A DNA stretch of 64,000 nucleotides from Paranoxybacillus vitaminiphilus (GCF_003259935.1 NZ_QLMH01000001.1:98004-162003), one strand, 5' to 3'. Shown: positions 48,524-58,533, numbered from the stretch's first letter. Translations and numbers: made by a program. Notes: generated by a model not told the origin, from the letters alone.

Positions 48524-49933
48524 ATGGTAGTCGGCGATTTCGCGATTGAAACGGAAACTCTTGTGGTTGGTGCAGGTCCTGGTGGCTATGTAGCAGCGAT
48601 CCGCGCTGCCCAATTAGGACAAAAAGTAACGATTGTCGAGAAAGCAAATCTCGGCGGTGTGTGCTTAAATGTTGGGTGTATCCCATCAAAAGCATTAATT
48701 TCCGCAGGCCATCGCTTTGAAGTGGCCAAACACTCAGAGGACATGGGAATAAAAGCGGAAAATGTAACAGTTGATTTTTCGAAAGTACAAGAATGGAAAA
48801 ACAGCGTTGTTAAAAAGTTAACAAGCGGTGTTGAAGGATTACTAAAAGGAAATAAAGTGGAAATTGTTCGCGGGGAAGCATATTTTGTTGATGCCAATAC
48901 AGTGCGTGTCATGACGGAAAATAGCGCACAAACATATAAGTTCCAAAATGCCATTATCGCAACAGGTTCCCGTCCGATTGAACTTCCGGGATTTAAGTTC
49001 TCCAAACGTGTGCTTGACTCTACTGGTGCACTGAACTTGCAAGAAATTCCGAAATCAATGGTAGTCATCGGCGGTGGCTATATCGGCACAGAGCTTGGTA
49101 CTGCATATGCAAACTTTGGTACAAAAGTAACGATTCTTGAAGGTGCTGACGAAATTCTTTCTGGATTTGAAAAGCAAATGACGGCAGTTGTGAAGCGCCG
49201 CTTAAAGAACAAAGGCGTCGACGTATTTACAAACGCGCTCGCTAAAGGTGTTGAAGAGCGTGAAGATGGCGTAACGGTTACATTTGAAGTGAAAGGCGAG
49301 ACGAAAACAGTTGATGCTGACTATGTGCTTGTGACTGTAGGACGCCGTCCAAACACAGAAGAGCTAGGCCTTGAACAATTAGGCATTAAAATGACTGAGC
49401 GCGGTCTTATCGAAATTGATAAACAGTGCCGTACAAGCGTACCTAACATTTACGCAATCGGCGATATTGTTGCCGGTCCGCCTCTAGCACATAAAGCGTC
49501 TTACGAAGGAAAAATTGCTGCGGAAGCGATTGCCGGCCATCCGTCAGAAATTGATTATCTGGCGATTCCTGCCGTTGTATTCTCTGACCCAGAATGTGCT
49601 TCTGTCGGCTATTTCGAAAAACAAGCAAAAGACGAAGGCATTGAAGTGACAACAGCTAAATTCCCATTTGCCGCAAACGGCCGTGCGCTTGCCCTTAATG
49701 ATGCAGATGGCTTCATGAAGCTTGTCGTGCGCAAAGATGACGGTGTCATCATCGGTGCACAAATCGTTGGTCCAAACGCTTCTGATATGATCGCTGAGTT
49801 AGGACTTGCGATTGAAGCAGGTATGACAGCAGAAGATATTGCCATGACGATTCATGCGCATCCAACATTAGGTGAAATTGCGATGGAAGCGGCGGAAGTA
49901 GCTCTTGGTAGTCCAATTCACATCATCAAATAA
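48524..49933 (+). CDS. pdhD: Dihydrolipoamide dehydrogenase (E3)
   Basis: 469 residues. FAD-binding [10 protein letters not shown], redox-active Cys47 and Cys52 in [16 protein letters not shown]-binding [10 protein letters not shown], and the active-site histidine in HAHPTLGE. It reoxidises the lipoyl group with NAD+. It starts four bases after pdhC and ends the operon with a repeat-type terminator. Confidence 0.98.
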   Translation: MVVGDFAIETETLVVGAGPGGYVAAIRAAQLGQKVTIVEKANLGGVCLNVGCIPSKALISAGHRFEVAKHSEDMGIKAENVTVDFSKVQEWKNSVVKKLTSGVEGLLKGNKVEIVRGEAYFVDANTVRVMTENSAQTYKFQNAIIATGSRPIELPGFKFSKRVLDSTGALNLQEIPKSMVVIGGGYIGTELGTAYANFGTKVTILEGADEILSGFEKQMTAVVKRRLKNKGVDVFTNALAKGVEEREDGVTVTFEVKGETKTVDADYVLVTVGRRPNTEELGLEQLGIKMTERGLIEIDKQCRTSVPNIYAIGDIVAGPPLAHKASYEGKIAAEAIAGHPSEIDYLAIPAVVFSDPECASVGYFEKQAKDEGIEVTTAKFPFAANGRALALNDADGFMKLVVRKDDGVIIGAQIVGPNASDMIAELGLAIEAGMTAEDIAMTIHAHPTLGEIAMEAAEVALGSPIHIIK

Positions 49934-49939
49934 TGAAAA

Positions 49940-50035
49940 AAGAGGTTTGACTGATAAGTGTCTAAATTTCGCAATATATAGCTTGTATATATTGCCATGT
50001 AGAGGTTGACACTTGTTGGTCAGCCTCTTTTTTTG
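49940..50035 (+). repeat. Dispersed nested inverted repeat, copy 9, terminator of pdhABCD
   Basis: The outer arms AAGAGGTTTGACTGA and TTGGTCAGCCTCTT (with G-T pairs) are followed by TTTTTT. AAGTGTCTAAATTT and GAGGTTGACACTT lie inside, with GCAATATATA/TATATATTGC at the core. Confidence 0.85.
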
Positions 50036-50113
50036 GTTTTAGAACGATTATAAAAATAATTGTCTAAGCACGTACATATTTTTATGATAAGAAAGTATAT
50101 GGGGGGCTTTATA

Positions 50114-50356
50114 ATGAAGGAATATGTTGTATTTGTGACGCAATCGCTGATTTGGAGTGCCTTTTCGCTTGTAGAGTGGCTTTCGGCACGAGATCGCCCT
50201 TTTTTTAAAGGAATGCTTCTTTGTGTATTTTTGTATATCGCCTTTCTGTTGGCACAAAAAATGGGATTATGCACAAAAAAAGCGTTATTCACTACGATTA
50301 TGACACTTATTGTTTATTTTAGCTTCCAGCAATTATTTTGGGGTCTTATTCATTAA
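50114..50356 (+). CDS. Small membrane protein of unknown function
   Basis: 80 residues from ATG 50114, seven bases after GGGGGG. Three hydrophobic segments are visible (about residues 5-20, 28-46 and 55-78), with the charged loop EWLSARDRPFFKG between the first two. I do not recognise a family. It stands alone between pdhD and a convergent gene. Confidence 0.7.
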   Translation: MKEYVVFVTQSLIWSAFSLVEWLSARDRPFFKGMLLCVFLYIAFLLAQKMGLCTKKALFTTIMTLIVYFSFQQLFWGLIH

Positions 50357-50383
50357 AACGAAAAAACGATAGCGCTTAAATAG

Positions 50384-50818
50384 CTATCGTTTATAATAAT
50401 ACATTACGCGGCCATTAAATAAATGCAGCTCTCCTTCTAGTTTTTTAGCGAGAAATTTGCAAAACTCATTCGCTTTTCCTTTGTCACCATGTGTTGCTCC
50501 TTGCGGCAAGGTGATTTGGATAAACGTTTGTTCTTCTGTTTCATCGGCATCTTCACTCGGAATTTGTTCTTGTCCAACACCGACAATAATTGTTCGGTAG
50601 CGGTCACTTTTTCCTTTTAAGTAAAACCATTGTTCTTTTCCTTCATCTGTCTCCACGATCGTATAAGGAAATGCCGCCTCTGCATAACTCCATCCCAATT
50701 GCTCGCCTGTTTTCTTTGTGATGTCTTGGTAATATTGAAATAATTCTTTTACTTCTGACAATGTAATCGTTTTCTTTTTCGATGCAGGAACTAGTTTAAT
50801 ATATGCATGTGTTGCCAT
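50384..50818 (-). CDS. DUF1885-type protein
   Basis: 144 residues, MATHAYIKLVPASKKKTITL, with FYLKGKSDRYRTIIVGVG and the C-terminal LHLFNGRVMYYYKR. This resembles the DUF1885 family known from Geobacillus and related bacilli. It is soluble, and no function is known. GAGGTGG precedes the ATG. It is convergent with the small membrane protein gene. Confidence 0.75.
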   Translation of the reverse strand: MATHAYIKLVPASKKKTITLSEVKELFQYYQDITKKTGEQLGWSYAEAAFPYTIVETDEGKEQWFYLKGKSDRYRTIIVGVGQEQIPSEDADETEEQTFIQITLPQGATHGDKGKANEFCKFLAKKLEGELHLFNGRVMYYYKR

Positions 50819-50879
50819 TGTCCAACCACCTCTGCTATTTCGAGATTCTCTTTCATTCTACCATTTGATAGAAAGAAAG

Positions 50880-51030
50880 CACAACTTGAAAAAGTGAACT
50901 ACCCCCGCTTCAAATTTGCGTCAGCAAATGAAGTGGGCGCTTCTCGGGTAATCGCGCCTTATGGTGCAAAGTGGATCGAGATTGCAAGCCTGTTCTATGA
51001 TCAATGATAGAGTGATGCAAGCGCAAGAAT
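50880..51030 (+). ncRNA. Structured intergenic element, possibly an IS200/IS605-derived remnant
   Basis: Three hairpins follow in series: CGCTTCAAATTTGC (50906-50919) with GCAAATGAAGTG (50924-50935) around loop GTCA; GGCGC (50936) with GCGCC (50954); TCTAT (50994) with ATAGA (51007) around TGATCA. The text recalls short palindrome-bearing ends of IS200/IS605 elements in thermophilic bacilli. No tnpA or tnpB is present. Identity is a guess from pattern memory. Confidence 0.35.
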
Positions 51031-51095
51031 TTTTTATTGATGAAATGGGATCATTAAGTTATAATAGAATTCAAACATTCAAAAGGAGGGGTTCT

Positions 51096-51401
51096 ATGAA
51101 CTTATTTGAAAAGCTGTATGACGAGCATGAAAAAGTAAAGGTCCGTTTTGTCGGCTTTACGACAAAAGATGCCCGCTATGACTTTGGTATCGTCTACACG
51201 AACATGTTCTTCGGCAAACCTCTTGTCATTTGCATGCAAACAGGCCGCTCAGCTCTCCTCGATCCAAAAGATATAGAAGACCACGAATCTCTGCAGCGAA
51301 TTTTCCGTATTGACACAATTGAACAAGCTGCTGATTTAGCAGAATTTTTCAAGGATACATTACCGTCATTTGCTCCATTAGAAGCAGCACAATATGAATA
51401 A
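51096..51401 (+). CDS. DUF3055-type protein
   Basis: 101 residues from ATG 51096 with AAAAGGAGGGG upstream. It reads MNLFEKLYDEHEKVKVRFVG, then DFGIVYTNMFFGKPLVICMQ and a helical acidic end. This fits the DUF3055 family of Firmicutes. It is soluble; the role is unknown. A strong terminator follows. Confidence 0.8.
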   Translation: MNLFEKLYDEHEKVKVRFVGFTTKDARYDFGIVYTNMFFGKPLVICMQTGRSALLDPKDIEDHESLQRIFRIDTIEQAADLAEFFKDTLPSFAPLEAAQYE

Positions 51402-51404
51402 ACG

Positions 51405-51445
51405 ATAAGCGAAGCAGACTTTTCAGCCTGCTTCGCTTATTTATT
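51405..51445 (+). terminator. Terminator after the DUF3055 gene
   Basis: ATAAGCGAAGCAG and CTGCTTCGCTTAT form a perfect 13-base stem, followed by TTATTTCATTTTC. Confidence 0.8.
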
Positions 51446-51501
51446 TCATTTTCTTTTTTATATTACACATATAAATTAAAATAGCGATATCAAAATATTA
51501 A

Positions 51502-51549
51502 TGTGTTATACAATTTATGATTGACATCTGAAATGTGATATATTATTAT
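51502..51549 (+). promoter_or_regulatory. SR1 promoter with two CcpN-type operators
   Basis: TTGACA (51521-51526), a 17-base spacer, then TATTAT (51544-51549). TGTGTTATACA (51502-51512) and TGTGATATATT (51534-51544) both fit the CcpN consensus TRTGHYATAYW at every position; one is upstream of the -35, the other within the spacer. CcpN represses SR1 in B. subtilis under glycolytic conditions. Confidence 0.82.
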
Positions 51550-51555
51550 TTAATT

Positions 51556-51800
51556 AGTAAAACATTAAGCGTTTTCAAGACGTTTTGAGAAAAGGGGTAT
51601 GAAGATGGGAACAATTGTATGCCAAACATGTAATTCAACCATCGCTCATTTCGAAGATGAAAAAGTGACAACACTTTACGGTCAATGTAACGAATGTGAC
51701 AATGACGAAACAGAAGAATAATAGAGTTACGGTCAAACAAATGGGGGAAGGTTTTGGATATACAAACGCATGCGAACGGGATAGCATGCGTTTTTCTTTT
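51556..51800 (+). ncRNA. SR1 dual-function regulatory RNA
   Basis: Bounded by the promoter at 51521-51549 and the terminator at 51764-51800 (AAACGCATGC/GCATGCGTTT then TTCTTTT), giving about 245 nt, somewhat longer than B. subtilis SR1. It encodes SR1P. In B. subtilis SR1 also base-pairs with ahrC mRNA; that function was not tested here. It lies next to speA, as in B. subtilis. Confidence 0.85.
51605..51721 (+). CDS. GapA-binding peptide SR1P
   Basis: 38 residues, MGTIVCQTCNSTIAHFEDEK and on, nearly identical to B. subtilis SR1P (MGTIVCQTCEGTIAHFEDEK). Two CxxC pairs suggest a zinc site. AAAAGGGG precedes the ATG. In B. subtilis SR1P binds GapA, which promotes binding and activity of RNase J1; rnjA lies in this window. 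Confidence 0.93.
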   Translation: MGTIVCQTCNSTIAHFEDEKVTTLYGQCNECDNDETEE

Positions 51801-51940
51801 TATTGCTTTATTATAATCAATGGATTTGGGAAATTATTTGTGATTTACATAAATAGAAAAGGTATATTTATGGATGTTAATCGATTGATAAGTAATGTGT
51901 CTCTTTTGGCTTCATGAGGAATTATTTAAATTGTAAGAAA

Positions 51941-51966
51941 GGTGCAGCAAAATGATGCTGCACCTA
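51941..51966 (-). terminator. Terminator of speA
   Basis: GGTGCAGCA and TGCTGCACC form the stem. On the minus strand TTTCTTAC follows. Confidence 0.75.
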
Positions 51967-51977
51967 AAGTTAGCGAA

Positions 51978-53447
51978 TCACTTCACTTTATGTTCTTTAA
52001 TGACCCGCAATGTTTTTAATGTATCATCCTCAGGACCTTGTACTGGGAGTCCTACTTCAAGATTCTTTTTAATATACTCTAAGTTTTCTTGTGTAATAAT
52101 TTCCCCTGGAATAAAAATTGGGATTCCAGGCGGATACACCATAATAAATTCTGCGATGATTCGTCCCGCCGATTTTTCAAATGGAACGACTTCCGTTTCC
52201 GAATAAAAAGCATCGCGCGGTGTTAACGCAAGAACCGGAATATCCGGAAGCAGCACTTTTGGTTTGACGCCTTCAGCAGCTTGATGGCTGAATTGTTCAG
52301 ATAAATGGCGAAGTGCGTTCACTAAAGTGTTTGTTTCTTTTTCTGTATCCCCAGGTGTAATGATACATAAAATGTTATAAAGGTCAGACAGTTCGACTTC
52401 GATATTGTAGTTTTCGCGCAGCCATTTTTCCACATCATACCCGGTTAAGCCCAGCTCTTTGACGGAAATGATCAATTTTGTCGGATCATAATCGTACGTT
52501 GCTTTTGTTCCGAGAATTTCCTCGCCGACACAGTATAAATATTTGATTTCATTAATTTCTTTGCGCGCTTTTTCCGCTAATTGAATTGCTTTTTCTGCAA
52601 GCTCACGGCCTTCTGTCGCAAGGCGTTTGCGGGCAACATCTAATGAGGCAAGCAATAAATACGATGTTGAAGTTGTCGTCAGCATGCTTAAAATGGCTTG
52701 AACGCGTTTGGCTGACACTAAGCCTTCACGAACATTTAAAATAGAGCTTTGCGTCATCGAACCGCCTAATTTATGAACGCTTGTTGCTGCCATATCAGCG
52801 CCCGCTTGCATCGCAGAAAGGGGTAATTTTTCATGAAAATGAATGTGTACGCCATGCGCCTCATCGACCAGCACAGGGACATTGTATGAATGAGCGATTT
52901 CCACGATTTTCTTTAAATCCCCGGCAATGCCAAAGTACGTTGGATTAATGACAAGAACACCTTTCGCATCAGGGTGTTGTATTAGCGCTTTTTCAACTGC
53001 CTCTGGAGTAATGCCGTGGGAAATCCCAAGTTCTTTGTCGATTTCCGGATGAATAAAAATCGGCGTTGCTCCTGAAAACACAATAGCAGACATGACAGAT
53101 TTGTGAACATTTCGCGGTACGATAATTTTATCGCCAGGTCCTGCGACAGACATGACCATTGTCATAATCGCTCCGCTTGTTCCTTGCACAGAAAAGAATG
53201 TATAGTCAGCTCCAAATGCTTCAGCAGCCAAATCTTGGGCGCGTTTAATCATGCCTTTTGGTTGATGTAAGTCATCGAGTGGACCAATGTTAATTAAGTC
53301 AATCGCTAATGCATTTTCACCAATAAAATCTCGGAAATGTGGATCCATTCCTGCACCTTTTTTGTGCCCTGGGATATGAAACTGAATAGGATTTTTCTTT
53401 ATATGCTCTAACAACCCGGTAAACAATGGCGTTTCAAACTGTGACAA
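51978..53447 (-). CDS. speA: Arginine decarboxylase (biosynthetic)
   Basis: 489 residues, TTG start after GGGGAA. This is a fold-type I PLP decarboxylase of the Orn/Lys/Arg class: QFHIPGHKKGAGMDP at the front, VDEAHGVHIHF, and the PLP lysine in TSVHKLGGSMTQSS. It makes agmatine, the start of spermidine synthesis. Close similarity and position make it SpeA rather than a lysine decarboxylase. Confidence 0.94.
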   Translation of the reverse strand: MSQFETPLFTGLLEHIKKNPIQFHIPGHKKGAGMDPHFRDFIGENALAIDLINIGPLDDLHQPKGMIKRAQDLAAEAFGADYTFFSVQGTSGAIMTMVMSVAGPGDKIIVPRNVHKSVMSAIVFSGATPIFIHPEIDKELGISHGITPEAVEKALIQHPDAKGVLVINPTYFGIAGDLKKIVEIAHSYNVPVLVDEAHGVHIHFHEKLPLSAMQAGADMAATSVHKLGGSMTQSSILNVREGLVSAKRVQAILSMLTTTSTSYLLLASLDVARKRLATEGRELAEKAIQLAEKARKEINEIKYLYCVGEEILGTKATYDYDPTKLIISVKELGLTGYDVEKWLRENYNIEVELSDLYNILCIITPGDTEKETNTLVNALRHLSEQFSHQAAEGVKPKVLLPDIPVLALTPRDAFYSETEVVPFEKSAGRIIAEFIMVYPPGIPIFIPGEIITQENLEYIKKNLEVGLPVQGPEDDTLKTLRVIKEHKVK

Positions 53448-53618
53448 CGTTTCCCCACACCTCTTTAATCTATAGTCAACAATCGAGATCTTTTTACATA
53501 AAACAAATGCATTATAGCACTTATTTTTATGTTTGCAAAGAAAATTTTAAAGTGAATTTATGAAAGGATATTGTATGAATAAGACGAAATATACAATTAT
53601 ATAAAGGGGGAGTGGCAG

Positions 53619-54578
53619 ATGAATTGGGAAACAAGAGTAACAAAATTGTTAGGAATTAAATATCCAATCATCCAAGGTGGACTTGCTTATTTAGCTTATG
53701 CTGATTTAGCGGCTGCGGTTTCCAATGCAGGAGGATTAGGGCAAATTACAGCGATGTCATTGGAAACACCAGAACAATTGCGTGAAGAAATTAAGAAAGT
53801 GAGGGAAAAAACGGATAAACCATTTGGTGTGAACTTTGCCATTGGCCAGCATGGCAGGCCGTTTGCCCATATGCTTGAAGTAGCCATCGAAGAAAAAGTT
53901 CCCGTTATCTCGATGACAGGCGGAAATCCTGCTCCGATATTTGAACAATTAAAAGGGGTAGACGTAAAAAAATTGGTGCTTGTTGCGGCTGCCCGCCAGG
54001 CAGTAAAAGCAGAAGAACTCGGTGCTGATGCCGTCATGGTTGTTGGACAGGAAGGCGGCGGGCATTTAGGAAAACATGATATCGGTACATTCGTGCTCAT
54101 TCCTAAAGTTGTCGACTCTGTTTCTATTCCGGTGATTGCATCAGGGGGAATTGGCGATGGACGCGGCTTAATGGCAGCGTTTGCGCTTGGTGCGGAAGGA
54201 ATTGAGATGGGAACACGTTTTATCGCAACAAAGGAATGTGTACATGCGAACGAGGTTTACAAGGAAATGCTTGTAAAAAGTTCGGAAAGCGATACGGTTG
54301 TCATCAAAAGAAGCTTAGGAGCTCCAGGGCGTGCGATTGCTAATGAATGGACAGAAAAGATATTAGAAATTGAAAAGAATGGAGGCACTTATGAAGATTT
54401 AAAAGAGTATATAAGCGGAGAAGCGAATCGTCGCTTTATTTATGAAGGAAAAACGAGCGAGGGTTTTGCATGGGCCGGTCAAGTTATGGGACTTATTCGT
54501 GATGTGCCAACGGTTGCAGAACTTTTTGCGCGCATGATTCAGCAAGCGGAACAAATTCGCAAGCAATGGGCAATCTAA
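53619..54578 (+). CDS. Nitronate monooxygenase / FabK-like FMN protein
   Basis: 319 residues of the 2-nitropropane dioxygenase family: [31 protein letters not shown] (FMN phosphate region) and [15 protein letters not shown]. It is a TIM barrel binding FMN. Physiological activity may be nitronate oxidation or enoyl reduction; the sequence alone does not decide. It precedes yktA by 26 bases. Confidence 0.85.
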   Translation: MNWETRVTKLLGIKYPIIQGGLAYLAYADLAAAVSNAGGLGQITAMSLETPEQLREEIKKVREKTDKPFGVNFAIGQHGRPFAHMLEVAIEEKVPVISMTGGNPAPIFEQLKGVDVKKLVLVAAARQAVKAEELGADAVMVVGQEGGGHLGKHDIGTFVLIPKVVDSVSIPVIASGGIGDGRGLMAAFALGAEGIEMGTRFIATKECVHANEVYKEMLVKSSESDTVVIKRSLGAPGRAIANEWTEKILEIEKNGGTYEDLKEYISGEANRRFIYEGKTSEGFAWAGQVMGLIRDVPTVAELFARMIQQAEQIRKQWAI

Positions 54579-54604
54579 AAATACAAATAAATGAGGTGTT
54601 ATTT

Positions 54605-54874
54605 TTGAACTACGCATACCCAATTTCATACGATTGGACGGCGCAAGAAATTATTGATGTCGTGAAATTTTTTGAAGCGATTGAGAAGGCTTATGAAAAA
54701 GGAATTGAGCGCGAGCAGCTCATGAATGCATATCGCCGCTTTAAAGAAATTGTTCCGAGCAAGAGCGAGGAAAAGAAGCTGTGCGGTGAATTTGAAGAAG
54801 TCAGCGGCTATTCCTCCTATTTGGTAATGAAAAAAGCGAAAGAAGCAAAAAGCAGTGACTTTATTAAAATGTAA
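54605..54874 (+). CDS. yktA: UPF0223 protein YktA
   Basis: 89 residues from TTG 54605 (TGAGGTG six bases upstream; a longer frame overlaps the previous gene). It reads [20 protein letters not shown] with a helical charged remainder, matching UPF0223. Function unknown. B. subtilis yktB does not follow here. Confidence 0.88.
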   Translation: MNYAYPISYDWTAQEIIDVVKFFEAIEKAYEKGIEREQLMNAYRRFKEIVPSKSEEKKLCGEFEEVSGYSSYLVMKKAKEAKSSDFIKM

Positions 54875-54888
54875 AACAAGCACTTTCT

Positions 54889-54926
54889 CCCCTCGCTTCA
54901 AGCGTGTTAGCTAAGCAGGGGAGACA
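54889..54926. other. GC-rich hairpin after yktA
   Basis: TCTCCCCTCGCTT pairs with AAGCAGGGGAGA, one bulged base. It has no T-run on the plus strand, so termination is uncertain. Confidence 0.5.
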
Positions 54927-55062
54927 ACAAAAGATAGACACTTGCACAATTTTGTTGCATAGCCCCCTTTCTTAACATAATATATATAAAAATAAAATAT
55001 CAGAAAATTCTCTTTTTTGGAAACGGGCTTTCGCGATTATACAGAAAGGGGTGCTCCTTGTT

Positions 55063-55251
55063 ATGAAAAAAGTGGTGAATGGTTTTAAGCGTACGGACGG
55101 TGAAAAACGGATTGCGGTATTGCGCCTTGAGTTAGATTATGAATTAGCAACTCTCTATGAGGCGATGATGGAAAATGATGAAGAAAAGAAAAAAGAATGC
55201 AAACGTAAATTAGAAAAATTACGTCAAGAGATGATTCGCCTTGGAATTTAA
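55063..55251 (+). CDS. Small charged helical protein, possibly YkzI
   Basis: 62 residues from ATG 55063; AAAGGGG lies 11 bases upstream. Basic N-terminus, then LRLELDYELATLYEAM and a Lys/Glu-rich helix to RLGI. Position between yktA and the yktC-like gene fits ykzI of B. subtilis, but I am not sure of sequence identity. A terminator follows. Confidence 0.7.
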   Translation: MKKVVNGFKRTDGEKRIAVLRLELDYELATLYEAMMENDEEKKKECKRKLEKLRQEMIRLGI

Positions 55252-55265
55252 TGTGAAAAATCGCA

Positions 55266-55294
55266 GCGAACCTAGACGGGTTCGTTTTTTCTTC
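55266..55294 (+). terminator. Terminator after the small helical protein
   Basis: CGAACC and GGGTTCG around TAGAC, followed by TTTTTTCTT. Confidence 0.85.
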
Positions 55295-55451
55295 GTTCAA
55301 CATCCGAAAGTTTTGAAAAAGCGATTTTTCTTGATACTTGATAAGAAAAAGGAATTGCACTAATCTAATTTATATTCCTACATATGTTTTTGTGATGAGT
55401 AAAGGATATTGAATAGAAAAGGTTGCGATAGGATGGCAGGAGGAATTTCAG

Positions 55452-56246
55452 ATGAATGAAAAATGGAAAAAAATCGACCAGTATGCGCAACAGTGGATAA
55501 AAGAAGCAGGAGCGCGGATTAAAGATACATTTCAGCAACAGTTAATGATTCAAACAAAGTCGAGCCGCACTGATTTAGTTACAAATGTTGACCGTGAGAT
55601 TGAGCAGTTTTTTATTGCAAATATACGACATACATTTCCACAGCATCGCGTGCTCGGAGAAGAAGGCTTTGGCGATCGCTTAACTGCGTTAGAAGGCATT
55701 GTTTGGATTATTGATCCGATTGACGGTACGATGAATTTTATTCATCAACAACGCAATTTTGCGATTTCTGTTGGCATTTATGAAGATGGTATCGGAATGA
55801 TTGGCTATATTTATGATGTCGTTCATGATGAGCTATATTATGCTCACAAAGGGACAGGAGCGTTTTTAAATGGTGTTAAGCTTTCGCCGTTGGCGGAAAC
55901 ATCGATTTCCGAATCGATTGTTTCGATTAACGCCACATGGGTAACAAAAAATAAGCGAATTGATGCGAATGTGTTAGCTCCACTAGTAAAAGATGCACGC
56001 GGAACACGTTCATACGGCTCAGCTGCTCTTGAAATGGCCTATGTGGCTTCAGGACGTTTAGATGCATATATTACGATGAGGTTATCGCCATGGGATTTTG
56101 CGGCGGGATTAGTGCTTGTTAATGAAGTGGGAGGCATTGTCACCAATTTGTACGGTGAACCGTTAAATTTACTCGGAGAAAATTCTGTTCTTGTAGCAAA
56201 ACCTGGACTGCATGAAGAAATTTTAAATAAATATGTTCGTAAGTAA
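55452..56246 (+). CDS. Inositol monophosphatase family protein (YktC-like)
   Basis: 264 residues with the Li+-sensitive phosphatase motifs: EEGFG, then WIIDPIDGTMNFIHQ, and C-terminal SPWDFAAGLVLVNE, which bind metals and phosphate. It hydrolyses inositol-1-phosphate or related sugar/nucleotide phosphates such as pAp or NADP; the substrate is uncertain. It corresponds in position to B. subtilis YktC. Confidence 0.9.
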   Translation: MNEKWKKIDQYAQQWIKEAGARIKDTFQQQLMIQTKSSRTDLVTNVDREIEQFFIANIRHTFPQHRVLGEEGFGDRLTALEGIVWIIDPIDGTMNFIHQQRNFAISVGIYEDGIGMIGYIYDVVHDELYYAHKGTGAFLNGVKLSPLAETSISESIVSINATWVTKNKRIDANVLAPLVKDARGTRSYGSAALEMAYVASGRLDAYITMRLSPWDFAAGLVLVNEVGGIVTNLYGEPLNLLGENSVLVAKPGLHEEILNKYVRK

Positions 56247-56247
56247 A

Positions 56248-56368
56248 AGGGGCTGGCCCATAAGTGTCTGACCCCATCTCCATTTCACAATATATCGTTC
56301 GTTTAACCGATGTTATGTCCTATATTGTGTTGTTTGGTCTGACACTTTGCTTTTGGGCAGCCTCCCTG
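56248..56368 (+). repeat. Dispersed nested inverted repeat, copy 10
   Basis: AGGGGCTGGCCCA and TGGGCAGCCTCCCT are the outer arms; AAGTGTCTGACCCCATC and TTTGGTCTGACACTT the inner; CACAATATA and TATATTGTG the core. It lacks a T-run. It fills the space between the phosphatase gene and convergent ylaF. Confidence 0.85.
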
Positions 56369-56554
56369 CTATATTTCCTCTTTTTTGCGCATCCGTTTTT
56401 TTGTCATAAAACCGGCACCCATTGTCGCTAATAGGGCAATGAGCGAAAAAATGATGCCGAGAAGGCTTCTTTCGGCAATAAAAATGCCAATCGCCATTAT
56501 GCAAGCAGCAGCCAGCACGGCAAAAAAGAGGAAAACGGGTTGAAATGAGTTCAT
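56369..56554 (-). CDS. ylaF: DUF5325-type membrane protein YlaF
   Basis: 61 residues with two helices (about 7-28 and 31-50) and a basic tail TKKRMRKKEE. Position before typA and the layout match YlaF. Function unknown. GGGAGT precedes the ATG. It diverges from typA. Confidence 0.8.
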   Translation of the reverse strand: MNSFQPVFLFFAVLAAACIMAIGIFIAERSLLGIIFSLIALLATMGAGFMTKKRMRKKEEI

Positions 56555-56676
56555 GCTTATAACTCCCTTCGCTTGTTCACAGTATCTTGCCTTTTAGTGT
56601 ACACGAAAACATTCCGCTTTTCTACCGTGTTTATGGTATAATAGGTAAGCTATTATAAACATGGGAGTGGACAAGT

Positions 56677-58518
56677 TTGAAAGTACGAAATGACATTCGT
56701 AATATTGCGATTATCGCTCACGTTGACCATGGGAAAACGACGCTAGTCGACCAATTGCTGCGCCAAGCCGGAACATTTCGCGCCAATGAACATGTAGAAG
56801 AGCGGGCAATGGACCGAAACGATCTAGAGCGTGAGCGCGGCATCACCATTTTAGCCAAAAATACGGCGATTCATTATAAAGGAACACGAATTAATATTTT
56901 AGATACTCCGGGGCATGCTGATTTTGGCGGTGAAGTCGAACGTATTATGCGCATGGTTGACGGGGTGCTGCTTGTTGTTGATGCCTATGAAGGCTGTATG
57001 CCGCAAACGCGCTTTGTGTTAAAAAAAGCGCTTGAGCAAAATTTAACCCCTATTGTCGTTGTGAACAAAATTGACCGTGAATTTGCCCGGCCGGCGGAAG
57101 TCGTCGATGAAGTCATCGATTTGTTTATTGAACTGGATGCTTCAGAGGAACAGCTGGAATTTCCGGTTATTTATACTTCTGCGATTAATGGTACGGCGAG
57201 CTTAGATCCGGACAAGCAAGATGAAGATATGACTGCTTTATTTGAAGCGATTATTAAACATATTCCTGCTCCTGTGGACAACAGTGAAGAGCCGCTGCAA
57301 TTTCAAGTGTCGCTGCTTGATTATAACGATTATGTTGGACGAATTGGGATTGGCCGTATCTTCCGCGGCACGATGAAAGTCGGCCAGCAAGTTGCATTAA
57401 TGAAATTAGACGGCTCAGTAAAACAGTTTCGTGTGACAAAAATGTTTGGCTTTTTTGGCCTCAAGCGAATCGAGATTGAAGAAGCGAAAGCTGGAGATTT
57501 AGTGGCAGTCTCCGGAATGGAAGATATCAATGTTGGGGAGACGGTTTGTCCAGTTGACCATCAAGAAGCGCTTCCGGTATTGCGGATTGATGAACCGACA
57601 TTAAAAATGACGTTTCTTGTTAATAACAGCCCATTTGCCGGCAGGGAAGGAAAATATGTTACGGCGCGGAAAATTGAAGAACGGTTACGCGCACAGCTGG
57701 AAACGGACGTCAGCTTACGAGTCGAAAACACGGATTCTCCTGATGCATGGATTGTTTCCGGACGCGGAGAGCTTCATTTATCGATTTTAATTGAAAATAT
57801 GCGCCGCGAAGGCTTTGAATTGCAAGTATCGAAACCGGAAGTCATTTTAAAAGAAGTCGATGGTGTTGTTTGTGAACCGATTGAACGTGTACAGATTGAT
57901 GTTCCGGAAGAATATACCGGAGCGGTTATAGAATCGATTGGTGCCCGCAAAGGCGAGATGGTTGATATGATTAATAACGGAAACGGTCAAGTGCGTCTCA
58001 TCTTTATGGTGCCGTCCCGCGGGCTGATTGGTTATCGGACAGAGTTTATGTCGTTAACGCGCGGTTATGGGATTTTGAACCATTCATTTGACAGCTATCA
58101 GCCGATGCAGCCCGGACAAATCGGCGGCCGCCGTCAAGGGGTGCTTATTTCGATGGAAACAGGTAAAGCGACTGCTTACGGGATTATGCAAGTAGAAGAC
58201 CGCGGCACGATCTTCGTTGAACCGGGAACGGAAGTATACGAAGGAATGATTGTTGGCGAGCATACACGGGAAAATGATTTAGTTGTGAATATTTGTAAAA
58301 CAAAGCATATGACAAATATTCGTTCTTCAACAAAAGAACAAACCATCACAATGAAAAAGCCGCGCATTATGACACTTGAGGAAGCGCTTGAATACTTAAA
58401 TGACGATGAATATTGCGAAGTGACGCCACAATCCATTCGCCTGCGCAAAAAGATTTTAGATAAAAATGAACGCGAGAAAATCGCGAAGAAAAAGAAACTC
58501 GCCGAGCAAGCCAAGTAA
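56677..58518 (+). CDS. typA: Ribosome-associated GTPase TypA/BipA
   Basis: 613 residues, TTG start after GGGAGTGG. GTPase motifs [23 protein letters not shown]; then EF-G-like domains and the TypA C-terminal domain ([19 protein letters not shown]). It binds the 70S ribosome and helps large-subunit assembly and growth under stress such as cold. It leads ylaH and a small gene. Confidence 0.97.
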   Translation: MKVRNDIRNIAIIAHVDHGKTTLVDQLLRQAGTFRANEHVEERAMDRNDLERERGITILAKNTAIHYKGTRINILDTPGHADFGGEVERIMRMVDGVLLVVDAYEGCMPQTRFVLKKALEQNLTPIVVVNKIDREFARPAEVVDEVIDLFIELDASEEQLEFPVIYTSAINGTASLDPDKQDEDMTALFEAIIKHIPAPVDNSEEPLQFQVSLLDYNDYVGRIGIGRIFRGTMKVGQQVALMKLDGSVKQFRVTKMFGFFGLKRIEIEEAKAGDLVAVSGMEDINVGETVCPVDHQEALPVLRIDEPTLKMTFLVNNSPFAGREGKYVTARKIEERLRAQLETDVSLRVENTDSPDAWIVSGRGELHLSILIENMRREGFELQVSKPEVILKEVDGVVCEPIERVQIDVPEEYTGAVIESIGARKGEMVDMINNGNGQVRLIFMVPSRGLIGYRTEFMSLTRGYGILNHSFDSYQPMQPGQIGGRRQGVLISMETGKATAYGIMQVEDRGTIFVEPGTEVYEGMIVGEHTRENDLVVNICKTKHMTNIRSSTKEQTITMKKPRIMTLEEALEYLNDDEYCEVTPQSIRLRKKILDKNEREKIAKKKKLAEQAK

Positions 58519-58533
58519 AGGAGAGGGAGAAGA

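Noticed and set aside
50807-51007. 66-codon plus-strand ORF before the DUF3055 gene
   Set aside because: It runs antisense over the start of the DUF1885 gene and then through a structured element; the reading is better explained as a translation of hairpin DNA.
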